Assembly: GCF_040954835.1 (NCBI RefSeq)
Contig: NC_090705.1
Location: 12,470,001 to 12,534,000 of the forward strand
Length of the DNA: 64,000 bases
Origin: Lepisosteus oculatus
Taxonomy: Eukaryota > Chordata > Actinopteri > Semionotiformes > Lepisosteidae
Reading direction: 5' to 3'
Under the pieces are notes generated by a model. The model worked only from the letters and a program-made list of their open reading frames with translations. It had not been told where the DNA came from and ran no database searches. This document shows positions 1 to 13,400 of this stretch, one piece after another (positions within the stretch are counted from its first letter, which is position 1; each line of letters opens with the position of its first letter). Position numbers and translations under genes: made by a program.

Positions 1-3000
1 TGTTTGTTTGATGTGGTTCTTGATCATTTGATTTGAATGCCATTAAATAACATATAGATTGAATAACAGCACAAGAAAATGCTTAAAAGGTTTTTGTGAA
101 TATGCCGAACAATTGGTGTGTTTTTGTATTATCTAAAGAGGAGCACCAATCCACTGAACATCTGATGTTTATTGTTTAAGCTTTTATTGTTTCCAATTTC
201 TTTAATATTTGAATTTCCACTTACACATCCAGAGACAGAAGTCATAACAAGTTGTCATTTCTAAGGAGGAGCACCCTGAAAAACATCCTTTTGTGGTTTC
301 CATTTTATGACCCCCAGTGTCTCTCTAGTTCATAATTAGAGGCGTTATTATAATAACCTGAATTTCTGCTCCTTTATTGACTGCCTGTGAGTAAAAACAG
401 CAATACCTTGGAAGCTAATTTAAATATAACACACCTTTTTTTGGAGATATTTGATTTGGAGGTGTAGTATTTTGGTGCCTTTGTATCTATTCTCTGTTCT
501 AATTTAGCAACAAAAATGTACATTATATTTCTGAAATTAGAAGAAATTTTCTTTTTATTGTACACAAGGAAGTCCCATCATTTCTGTTGGAAATGCAAGG
601 CACTTTATTTAAGATTCCTCAAAGGTGAATACAATTTTTAATGTATTGAAGAATACAGAAGTCTTAAGTATTATCAGATATTTTTCAGTGCTTCAATATA
701 GTAAGAAAGAAATTTGAGACTGTTGTGCTTCTCAATGTTTTGGCATTGATCCAGGTTAAAAACCTGTAAAACAGTATTGTGGGTGTGGGGAAACTAAACT
801 TTTACTAGCAGCTACTTTGAATTTTGTTTCATAATTACTTATACACTCACCTGCACAAAACACAATCCCCACATTTCCCCCTTCTGTTTTCACCCATATT
901 CTACTTTTCCATGTGGTACTTAGAAGTAACTGCCTACAATTATGCCATTAGATTGGATGTTTAAGCAAAGGGGAAAATAATGAATCCTAACATACTTTAT
1001 AGGTGGATAGATTGCAGTATGTCTTACAGTTCTGGTTTAAGACACACCTTGATTTTATACCCTCATTTTGAGAACAAGAAACCCACAAATAAATTATCAT
1101 TTAGTATAATGTATGTTACATTAGAGAGCTCATTATACCTCATTTTAAGCTAGCACAGATGTATTTCTAAAACATGCTTTGATATAAATGATAGAATTTT
1201 CATTAATCTTATAATAAATCTTATTCTGTGGTGCTTAACATTAGTATTGTACAATCATCCTAATTATTTGAAAATCATAGAATTGTAATTCTATGTTTAT
1301 TGTTATAAACAGTTTAGAAGAATGAAAGTAATTTTCAATCTTGCCATACTTTATTTACAGTACATAAGTACATGAGATTTTTTAGATGTCCATACATGAG
1401 CCAAAAATGCTAAACTAAATTAGTGTGGCAGGAAAGTGACTGAAATATTTTCCTCTCTGTGCCAATGTCCATCCTGTTATTCCCTTATGCGCCTCTTCTT
1501 GCAAGCTGAAGCTCAGGATAAGTGAAAGATCCCTGCTCCCTGTTGGAGCCCCAGTGTACTTTGTTGTACTTTGTAGTCTGTGTATTCCACTGTTTTCCAG
1601 TTAGATTTTATTTGCCTCTCTTCTCAGTCCAGTGGCTCCTAAGCTAACAACAATCAATAATGATGTAGAAAATGCCAATTTTCAATGTCTTGCTCCAGAT
1701 TTGAAATATTTTTTTAAAATAATACCTTTGTAACATTCACTTGTAAAGCTTTTCTCGGATGTGTTCATAACCCCTCATGCTTTAATTTGTTAATTTTCAT
1801 AATGAAATAAGATATATAAGCCATATGTCACTACAAATTTGTAACCTTCAAAATGTACTCTATTATATACTCCCTTAAAAGCTACCACTGTGGTTTTATT
1901 GTAGTAATAGGGAATTTTTTATTTGTGTTTGTCTTCTAGCTGTTCATCATTCAAGGAGGCAAATGAGAATAGTGTTCAGCCCGTAGCTTTTTTGTGTGCC
2001 TTGAAGATGATAAAAAACTTGTCCCATTCTTTTTGTTGACTTTGTATGGACGGGTGCATATTTAAATCTAACTACACCTACAAAACTTTCGTGAGAAGCC
2101 TAAATGGTTTTGCAAGCATGTGACATCACTGTTCCTTGTGGACACTGCAAAGGAAAGCACTGTCTTGTCTGCATGACAAAGTGTCTTTCTCTTATCACAA
2201 GAGATGGGATTGGAGCATTAGAGGAAAGTAATTGTCTTATAAGTGAGAAACAGAGTTTCAGTAAAAAGTCAGCAGAACCAAGACTGGACAGCTAGCAGTA
2301 GCACTTGGAAAACCCTGGGTCCTGAGGGAGTCCATCTCACACTCTAGTCAAGAAAGATTTCTGACAGTGGTGGCATAAATTCTTTTCAGGAAGACAAAGC
2401 CTCCTGATGACCATCTGTTGTTTTCTTTTCACTGGAAAGAAAAATGTTACATCAATCTCTGATGCAATAGGAAGTGAATTATGGTAGGATGAACAAGCTT
2501 GTGTAAATGAGAATGAGCTTTTTGGCTTTCATCCACTAGACATTAAGACATAAGCTAAATCTTGAACTGTACAAGCAGAGAGAGCTACTGATTAAACCCA
2601 AAGTATGTGGGTTTCTTATAACAGGACACATATAATAAAACTGGCTGTTAATATTTTATGCTTTCTGAAGCAGAACTTGTGGTTCATTTGATGCTCAGAA
2701 ACATAAATTTATGCACTGGACTTCACCTTGTTAAACTCCTTTGTGCTGAACTGCAATTGTTGTGCATATTTAGAGAGGACCTCTCTTCATATTCTTAAAT
2801 GTCCACAGTGCTTTGACAGATCACACAATGTGTGATCACATTGTGTGGGATGTTCAGTCTACTCCCACACAAATTGTTAAAACCCATGAGCCTATGTCTC
2901 TGTATACTGCAGCAATGTTTGAATTCAGCTGAATATTTGGCTGTGCATACACAGCAACTGTGAAGCTGGTGAAATAAAATTGCTGTCAAGCAAGAACACA

Positions 3001-4476
3001 CTAGAATAATCATGTAAAATAAATCCTGTTAAAAGCAATTCAGATTTTCAGTCATTATGACATTGCAGTCCAGTAAGTCTTTGAAGTATTTGTGACATGA
3101 AGAAAATTTCAGATTTGTTGTTAACAGTGGGATAGTCATCTTTCTAAAATTATAAGCACTGTATTTTGGGGAAAAATGGTACAGAGCACTGTAGCACTAT
3201 GAGGAATTACTGATAAGACAGCGTCTTTAGAGCAGTGCAGGTGATAGCTCCTTGAAAATCTCTATTAACCACGACAAAAGTGTTTTTATAATCAAGCATA
3301 AGATAATTGCCACCATAAAAGAATCAAATAATGCACAGCCTCAAGGGCTGCTTTTAAGTGAATAGCATCCACTCTTAAAAATCTTAAATTTAAAAGCACC
3401 ATCCTCATAAACAGTTACTATATTTAAAATGTATTTACTTTAGCTTCTTAGATTGAAAACTGAACTAAATTCTATGTGATCATGAGTAATTGGGTAAATG
3501 TGCAAAATGTCAACCTGTTCTCCTAAAATAGTGCCTGAATTCCAAATGCTAACTTCTGTGGTTTATAAATAAAAAGCCCTTGCTGTTTTTACTTAACAGA
3601 GTCAACCTTCTCTTCAGAAGACAAGTCTTATGTGAAGTTAAACAAGTACACAAACAAGCTGTGGAACATGAGTTTTGCAAAAGTGTATCAATGACTAAGA
3701 TTTAAAAAATATAACTTCTTGCAAAAGGGAATAGCATAAAACAGAAACTGAAAAATAACTTTGTGGAAATTCCTGTTTTGTCAAAAGACTTAGCAAGGTC
3801 CTGAAGTTACTTAGTAATACAGTACAGCATTGTTTTAAGGTAGCTTCAAATACCAGCTTCATTCCATACAGCAAGCATTCAATACCTTATTTTAACTATT
3901 CTAAATACTGTTTCACAATAGCCAACTATCTTATTTTTTCCATTTGCTACCTAGCACATACTTTGGAACAAAAGCTGCAGACGTGAATCATAATGTAGAC
4001 AGTACCTCAGTTCATAGTGCAAGATTTTGCATTCCAGACGTAAAATAAATTACTGGATAATGTAATGTGTGTGTGTTTGCAAATAAACTTTATTGACAAA
4101 AAAGAAAAGCTAGTTCTGAACTATGGAATGAGTTGAATGTTACCATTTTTAAGTGAAGACAACAGGCAGTTGCACATTCATTGTGTTCATTATACCGATG
4201 TGTACAAGAACATGTTTTGTGAAAGATGCAGATTAATTGAACTGATCTTGCTGTTGCATTTTTCGTGAACCACCATAATGAAGAATAGATGTTTATTAGA
4301 GTGGTATAAAAGACCCTTTGCTGAATTTCACAGAGCAGTGTGAACTTGCGCTTTGTCAAGTAATCAGAAACCTGTTTCACAGTGGGAGTTTTTTTCCCCC
4401 CAGTTTTCCTACCGTGGGTGCTGTGTTTTGACTTGTGAAGCTGGTGTCCTTACGCAACTCTCGTTTGCTTTTCCAG
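1..4476 (+). other. mtss1: mtss1 intron sequence
   Basis: AT-rich DNA upstream of the first mtss1 exon in the window. I searched by eye for the preceding I-BAR exon (a Lys-rich KKSSDTLKLQKK-type sequence) and did not see it, so this is taken as one intron. Small palindromes occur at 1281-1299 and 2822-2847. No other gene or clear repeat. Confidence 0.65.
2822..2847. repeat. Perfect 11-bp inverted repeat with 4-nt loop
   Basis: CACACAATGTG, loop TGAT, CACATTGTGTG. The arms are exact reverse complements. It lies in an mtss1 intron and has no flanking duplication that I can see. Confidence 0.8.
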
Positions 4477-7400
4477 GGAGAGGGGATATCCAGCCCCAGC
4501 TGGATAGCGCCATGCAAGATGTGAACGACAAGTACCTGCTGTTGGAGGAGACAGAGAAGCAGGCCGTGAGGAAAGCACTCATTGAGGAGCGGGCACGCTT
4601 CTGTGCCTTTGTCTCCATGCTCCGTCCCGTCGTGGTGAGCCCACTCCCTCTGTCGTAGTATCAATACATTGGTCCCACACATCAGATTGATACTATTCCA
4701 CTTACCTATGTAAAGAGGGAATGTTAACATGGGCAAAAAGTGAAACCCGGGAATCATGAGTAAATGCTTAATACTCACATATTCAGTACATCGGAACATG
4801 AGAAAGGTTAGAAACAAAAACAGGCCATTCCGCCCATCATCTAGCCCCTTTGGTTGTGAGTATCAATTGATCCAAGCAGCCAATCCTTAAAGGAAGCTCA
4901 AGTATCGGCTCCAGTCACGTGGTTTCTTCTATACTCCCACACCCTTGGGGTGAAGAAGTGCCTCTGGTTCTCTCTTTTAAATGCTCCTCCAGGTAGTTTC
5001 CACTTGTCATTTGTGTTTCGCTTTTAATTTTGAAGAAATTCTCTGGGTTTAATTTATGAACAGCGAAACATGAAACTGTGGACACCTGAGACCTGCGTTC
5101 TTTTCTGATGCACAATTGCTATTTAAATTCTGCTTAGAACCCCTGATTTCTCTTTACTTGTATTAATGTTATCATTGTGGTGCTGTTGTGCTGCAGGAGG
5201 AGGAGATCTCAATGCTGGGAGAGATTACTCACCTGCAGACCATTTCTGATGACCTGAAGGCGCTGACCATGGACCCCCACAAACTGCCTCCGGCCAGCGA
5301 GCAGGTCTGCGCTCACAGTGACCTCAGCACAGCTGGAGGGGTTTGCCTTCTGTTTTATGAGGAGAGGAGGTTCCCAGAATGCAGGCTTTAGCACAGCATA
5401 GACCACAGGATGCAGCCTAGATTCAACCACAGCTGGCCCAGTTACAGCAGAACTTTGTGCATGCCTTTCCCTTCAGAGACGCATCTAAAACAAAACCTCT
5501 TTATACAACCAGTCTGTACATTATGTGAAAGAAGCCATGAAAAATGGTGGAAATATCGTCTTTGTGTGGCAGCATCACTCTGCAGGGCAGGAGGGGCCTG
5601 CACAGCGTTATCAGAACAAAGGTGCAGCCAGGAAGACGTAGTGGGGGCTGCGTTAATCAGTGTGACGAGACTTTAGTGTGAAGCAGCAGGGTTTAGTGCA
5701 CCTCACTGCACATTGTCGCCCCCTCGGCACTAAACTCGGACAGGGTCAGATTAAGATTTGTCTTTTAGATGTAGTTTATCCCACCAGTAAATCTGCAAAA
5801 GATATAAAGCTGACTCTATTTCAGTGTAATGAAGGCCAAATCTTCAGTCATCCTTATATAATTATTTAATTATTTATAATAATAATTGATTACACTTATA
5901 TAGCACTTTTCTGGACACCCCACTCAAAGCGCTTTATAGGTAATGGGGACTCCCCTCCACCACCACCAATGTGCAGCCCCACCTGGATGATGCAACGGCA
6001 GCTACAGTGCGCCAGAACGCTCCCCACACATCAGCTGTCAGTGGGGAGGAGAGCAGAGTAAATGAAGCCAATTCATATTATTGGGGATTATTAGGAGGCC
6101 ATGATTGGTAAGGGCCAATGGTAATTTTGGCCAGGACACCAGGGTTACACCTCTGCTCTTTTCGAGAAACGCCCTGGGATTTTTAATGACCACAGAGAGT
6201 CAGGATCTCGGTTTTATGTCTCATCCAAGGGACGACGCCTGTTTACAGTATAGTGTCCCCATCAGTATACTGGGGCATTAGGACCACATGGACCACAGGG
6301 TGAGCGCCCTGTTAGATAATTAGATAATAATAGAAGGTTTCCTTCCTTTTGCATTAAACTTTAGCAAAACTTGAAGTTCATTGGGAAAGGCCATGTCTGT
6401 TCACATTCAGTGCCTGTATAAATGTTCATAGGCAGTCTTTAGTTGGAATTTTGAAGAAGCATTTTGTTTTTAATTCATGCAGGTTATTATTGATCTAAAA
6501 GGTTCTGACTACAAGTGGTCCTATCAAACACCACCGTCCTCTCCAAGTACCACGATGTCCAGGAAGTCCAGCGTGTGCAGGTAGGTATCAGCTCTGGTCT
6601 GTGTATTTGAAGAGTAGGGCTCCACTGCAAACAGCAGACAGAGCAGGAGAAGCCCCTAGTCAGCTTGAGACTTTCAGGTCTACCCTGGGATCATATCTAA
6701 TCAAAACCGTAATCTTTTTATCTTATCCTATAAAGAATTTTCTCTTTTACAGAGCACTAGCCCAGATATAACATTATTGAGTAACAGATTATATATAGTA
6801 TTTCTCTTAAGCACCTTGGCTTTTAATGGTTTGCAATATAATTCAAAGCATTTTTACAAAGTGAAGCACCCAACCCTTTTCAGCCAAAAGAATGAATTGG
6901 AGCTGGATTGGTAGAACTGATTTAATAATTTTGTCTCCACCTGATACACAGTGACACATGTAAGACGTACCAGAGATTGTCAGTCTCTAAAATACACACA
7001 CCACTGTCTTCAGGAAAAAGTCCGCCTGTTGGGTTCCATTCTAAGTCTTGCATTCAGTACTTATTTAAAGAATCCTAGTTGTGCAGAGTTTCATAATCTT
7101 TAATTAAGTATGCATCCATTTAGGAATAATTGTCAGATAATGAGAGTGTGAGAGTAATGTATGTCTCACATTCATAATTTCATTTAATGTTAGGTCCTTT
7201 ATTGTCAGTCTCACTGCGCCACATTGTGGTAAAAAAGAAAATGAATATGTTAAAAATATTAAAGAAGTTTACACACATTTACAGCTTCTTAATTTATGGC
7301 ATGCAGAAATTATTAAAATTCCCTCCAAGCGATAATTTTACATAATCTGTGTCTACAACATATACATAATAGATAAAGATTGTGAAAAAAATACACCTTA

Positions 7401-10400
7401 AAAGTACTTCATTAGTCAGTGTACTCATAATGATAAGAAATACAGCACCTTATAGAAGTATTCACCACTTTCCCATTTTGTTAAATTACAAATGAGAATA
7501 CACATAGCTAAGTATTTTGTGGACATTTTTAGTTGAACACTGTTATGGGTGAAAAATGTGTTTTTAAGTGTGTTTAAAACACTGTGTTTGTAAGTCAAAT
7601 GTAAGTCATGATACTTTTGATGGGTGTCAGCCAAATTAATTATCAACAGGTGGTTTGAAGGCAGTTACAGTATAATAGTCATTTAAAATAAAGTATGACC
7701 ATTGTTCGAACTGCAAAGTGTTTTACAAACTTTTGCTATACAGCATTGTGAATTTGTATAGTTTTTGTGGTTTTACATCTACAGCATTGGGGTTTTTCTG
7801 AAGTCCAATTCAGTATGTTACAGTTCAGTGTTTTTTTTTAGGAACAGTAAGAATTGTCTTATTAATTGAAATACAAAATACAGAACCATACTTCTCTTTG
7901 AAGTCTTTCAGCCCTTTGTCTTTGGTGTCTTGTGTCACATTGTCTCAATTGAACCATTTTCAATCTGTAAAACAGTTCATGTAATGTGGAGATGTGCTTG
8001 CTTTGCTGTATTGTGTGAATTTGTTCTATAGCTCTTTGTTCCTTGTTCAAGGGTTTTTTGAAGCTGATTGTGATGTTCTTTTTCATTGCACTTAAATTTG
8101 GAAAAGCACATTTTACAGTGCACTAATTCTTTGATTTGTAACAGGCATGACAGATGTGTTCATTTTGAATGTTATTTATTTTGAATATATTTATTTGGCT
8201 TGATTTTTTGCGTGCAGATTTCCCCATTCTTTAGTGCTTTATCCCTTTTGGCAAACTTGATAAGTAAGTAGGGTTCTAAGATTAAGCCAATATGTCTTCT
8301 CCAAGCTGACAAAATGGCTCACTAGTATAGATAAAAAGAAAAATGTATGTAAATTGTAGGTTTACTCCTTATACTTGTAATCATAAAGTAGATATTAAAA
8401 TCAGCTTCTCAGCAGTAAGAAATAGCATTTATGTAATATAAAGTAGCTGCAAGTGTGACGCACAAGGCTGTGTCAGACATTTTTCAATAAGGTGGAGGAA
8501 AGAAGCTTTGAAAGCATTTTTAAATTGTCGCTGAGCGCTAACCTGTTGTTTTTGAATTATACAGTTAACTTCTGCAATCACCACTGAGTGCACTAGTTCT
8601 GTTTCCTATATTACTACTGCAAATTGTTATCTGGCAGATATTTCTTTTAATGGCTACTGGTGAAGCAGTTTTTGTTTTCTTTAGGTTTTAATTTTATCAC
8701 TCTCCTCAATGAAGCACTAAGCACAGTGCAGACTATGTGAGCTTTCACACAAAGTCAAAATCGTCACTTTGTGACAAAACAATGGAAAACAGTGTAACAT
8801 TTCAGTTGGGGGAAAAAAATGTCATGTAAGGAGTTTTAACTTTCGAGAAGCTTTAGTTCAGAAAACAGGAAGGGTGAAGCCACTCTCCTTCCTTACCAGG
8901 GCATGGACAGATATAATATGAAAAGTCATGAGGACCAGTATTGTTGGATATTTAAACTTAAAAATGAGCAGATCTTTAATAATTTTGAATATACTCTATT
9001 GATACAGGTTACCAAAGGGATATTGCAGTACGTTGTAATCATTATTTATTGCCTGTTGTTATTGTTTCATTTTTAAGTGGACTGCTTACATTGCCTGCTG
9101 CACTTGATTTTTTTGTGGAGTGTTAATTGTTCCTGGTCTTTCCTCCTACCTCACCCTCACCCCTGTCCTCACTCGTCCCCCCCTTCCCCTCTGCCTGCCC
9201 CCCTTCCCTTGTCTCTGGCAGCAGTCTGAACAGCGTTAACAGTAGCGACTCCAGGTCGAGCGGGTCGCACTCTCACTCACCCACTTCACACTATCGCTAC
9301 CGCAGCTCCACACTCCCCCAGCAGGCCCCCGTCCGGCTCTCCAGCGTGTCGTCCCACGACTCGGGCTTCATCTCTCAGGACGCCTTCCAGTCCAAATCGC
9401 CCTCCCCCATGCCCCCAGAGAACATCCCGCAGGTAAGGACCTGGCTGCACCCAGGGGAGGTCGAGGGGCAAGGGTACGGCCGAACACTGGCAGACCTACT
9501 GTACAGTCATACATGTAGTGCAGATCAAGCATCACATGAAAGATCTATACAACCGCTAAGGATGTCAAAAGCAGGTCATATACTGTATGTTTAAAGCTCT
9601 CTAAATATTTGAGTATGAGTACGTCATATTAAAAGACATTTTAATTTAAAAGCAGAGGCTAGAGCAAGCATATGTATGGTATACATTTTTACTACTGTTT
9701 TTTATGACCCAAGTCTTTTGATAGAGGTTTTGTGTAAAGTAATTCCTGTGACTTGTTAATGAACAAGAATCTTAGTCCTATTCTTCACTGAAATCACTTA
9801 TATACTGAAGAACTCATAACTGCAACAAATTCTCAAAGTTGTATACGGAGTACTACAGTTTTTTTTTTTAGTGGATGCACTGACATTTTATTGAACATTC
9901 ATGACATAGTTGAATTTGTAAAGATAATTAAATATTTGTAATCAACAGCTGACAGTTGACTATCAGGATTTCTACTGTGAAATAAACAGATGAGTAGTAT
10001 AGACTAGAAATTATGCAGGCTGCATATGTGTGACAAGCTTTGTCTTGTGGGAGTTGGTTCAATTTTTCTTGTAAAGCCTGGGCAAACATCTGTCCTTTTA
10101 CTGGTCTTTGAGCCCTAGATGTCACATATCATCCCACAGATGTTTAACAGGAATCACATCTGATGAAAAGGATGTGCACAGTATTAATGTCAAATTTTAA
10201 GTACTGAGAAAGCCATTGCGATGTGGGCAATAGGAATGTTCATTGTCCTGCTGCAGTGTTGTCACATCAGGATGAACCCACAAGGAGGGCAGAAAGTGAG
10301 GTCTCAGGACTTGATTATTGTAGCGTCTTTCAGTGAAGTTAATCACTACAATTGGAATTTTGTTAACAGACACTCTATAGGATAAATGACTTCATCACCA

Positions 10401-13400
10401 GTGCCCTATGAGCTCTCTGACAAGATTTATTTTTTACACAAAATTCAGTCAAGTGCATCACAGTCAGTTGAAAATAATCAGTCAATTCACAATAATGCAG
10501 TAAACATTAAATAAATATCCAAAGTCTGTAGACGTAACAGTGATATGTTTCTTTGGGTTTGCATTATGTATTTTTGATAGAAGCCTGCTTTGGTTTTTAG
10601 ATTTTTAAAATTTTAAAAAGATAGAACTGTTTACTTTCTGTTTACAACAAAGTATGTCAGTTTAAATACTGTACTCAGGTGACATTAGCTTTATGTTAAG
10701 GCTCCGTCCTAAGTTACCCTTCCATGTCCAAATGCAGTGTTTTTATCATAGTAGGTGGCACACATCTCTACATTTAGTGAGTAAATGACCTAGAAAAGAT
10801 GTTCTCGGGAAGAGAATAAGCTCTATAGAGAAAGTGGAAGTATTAAAGAGTATAGAGTTAAACTGTTCTGTTTAACATAGGAACCAGTCATCTTTGCAAA
10901 GGAAAATGACAATTTGAATATACAGTAATGCAGGAATGTTAATGGAAGAGTTAACTTCTTCTTCTTGATGGTACAATTACTGTTTAGTATAAGGTTTCAG
11001 ATAGTTTTTGTATTTCTTAGTCCTCAGTAAGGATAGAACTATAAATTGCTGTTATTTGATGGGCCAGAGAAAAGACTTGAGATATAATTGATCGGTGCTT
11101 ATGTGTCGTCAGGATGCTTTAGAACAATTGATTGTTTTCATTTATGTTCAATTTTACTTTTCCTTAAGGAGCAAACAGCCTTAATTCAGACTTAAGTTTA
11201 ATGAGCCTGTACAAGTAAATATTTGCATGTATCTTATTTGTGGCAATGCCAGTGTCCAGGGTGGTGTCAGAGGTTCAGATTGGTGTTAATATTTGGCATA
11301 CCTATTCATTTTGCATTTAGAATTCACAAAACAAACAGAAAAATAATACTAACATCCAAGATATATCTTAATGTACTCCTTGGGCAGCATTTTTAACACT
11401 TGTAACAATCACCATTAACCGAACACCCCTGAATGTATTTTTTGTTTTGAGTATAGTCCTATTAGTAAAAAGGTATAACTCTAGGTCTGTGTTTGAAACC
11501 AGGCTTTGCAGCTTTCTTTTGAACATCAGGATTGGATTTGACTTGAAATGGGCTTTTAGGTTGTTTCGGCTTTTTGTCCGATACCTAATCTCTAACCTCT
11601 TGCTACTTTGTGCTTTTTTCTCCTGCCGTGTTGTTTATGTGAAAACTCTCCCTTATGTTATTTCAACTTCCTGCTTAATATGTACTCCCTAAACCAATGT
11701 GCCCTTTCTCTGCTTTTGTGCTGATGCTCTCTTTGCTGTCTCCTCTCTCTCTCTGTGCGTTCTGTGCACCCACCCCTAACTCGCTGCGCGTTGCCCTCCT
11801 CGCTTGCCCTGTGGGGTTTGTGTACGCGTGCCCTGCAGACCTCCTCCAGCTCGGCCTCCTCCGACGCCTCTGAGACCTGCCAGTCCATGAGCGAGTGCAG
11901 CTCTCCAACTTCCGTCAGCTCCGGCTCCACGATGGGCGGGGCCTGGGCTTCGGCCGAAAAGGTGAACTTCCCACCCTGGCGGGTAGCAGCCAGCGTTCTC
12001 CGCCATTTTCCAGTCTGGAACATTCCGTCTCGGCGAGGCGCCGTCTGGCCTTCCTTGCTTTGCAGCTCTTTACGCCTTTCTCAGTTTTCCGCATTGTACC
12101 TCGCTCCAAGCGTCAGATTAACTCGCTGAAATTGGTTATGCTGCGTGCGGTGTTCTATGTGAACCCATCCCTTGTGGGGAAACAGTTACATATGTTGTGG
12201 ACACTTGTCTTGCGTATTTCTGTTTTTTGTTTTAAAACGTCTCATTAGAGCTCATCAGCGCTTTCGGAAACTCAAAACCACACATGGTGACACTGTGTTA
12301 CAACTCACACCTCCACCAGGGCCTAGATCACAGCATTATTACAATGTTTTGTAAAGACAGTCCAGTCAGTAATGCTCATGCTGTACAACAAACAAGTGGT
12401 TTAGTTTTTGGTTCCCATCATACCATGGTTCTTTAGAATTTGGCTTTAATTAAGAAGTTCAACATTTGGGTTGTTTGTTAGAAACACTTTTTAAAATCAT
12501 TTTCCTTATGTTGTGAATTTGTTTTTGAGTTGCTTCCCTTAGTTTATTGTAACTTTGATTTGGAATCCTCTCATTGCCATCCTGTGGTTGTGTTTATTTT
12601 AATTTCCTCATTGTTGTGTGTTCTGTTGTTTTTGTCCTCTACATCTGTGTAGTTGTCAGAGGGGTACGATCACTACAGCCTGTGCACTGATCCACCCTTC
12701 CTGGCTGCCACTGGCTCTGCGGGCCAGTTCCCCTTTCTCCCCCCATCCTCTTCCCGGTCTGGGACACGGCCAGGCTGGGCCCTGCTCCCTGATTACCCCC
12801 ATTATTGCACTCTGGGCCCCGGCATGCTCCTTTCATCCAAGATCCCCAGCTGGAAGGTTTGTTCATTGATTCCTCATCTCTTTTTTTCGGACTATCATCT
12901 GCTGCAAGCTTCCCTTTCCACTGTTTTTTTATTGATCCACCATGAGCTTTCCACTCTTCTTAAACATTTTTTTAAAGGCCATTTACTCTATGGCCTTCCT
13001 CTTATATCAGTCCTTCCACTTAATTTCATGTTTCACATCCTATTTGACCTCTTTTTTTTCCCAAAACGATTTGCCATTTTGACTAATCTGCTGTTCAATT
13101 TTTTTTCTGAATAATAATTGTGGGAAAATAATGTTGGGAACACATACAAGTGAGGAACTGTTGTTTGGTTCTCTCATGGAGTTAATATATCATTGTCTTC
13201 CCTCACATTTTGAAAAGCTGTAATATATTTGTAACTGGAAACTAGAAATCAAGTGGGAACAACAGGACTGCACAGAGCATGTTGAAGTAGAAAAAGTAAA
13301 GCAAAACAAAATTATTTCTAATGGGTTTAATGGGTCTAATGGGTTACTGTGGAACACACTGATCAGGCTGGGTTATAGAGCAGGAAATTTAAATTACTTG

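Noticed and set aside
4377-4817. 146-codon minus-strand open frame
   Set aside because: Overlaps an mtss1 I-BAR exon on the other strand; no domain seen.
11658-12023. Antisense open frames of 64-121 codons over the mtss1 cassette exon
   Set aside because: They mirror a GC-rich coding exon on the other strand, have no splice or start context, and show no recognisable protein.
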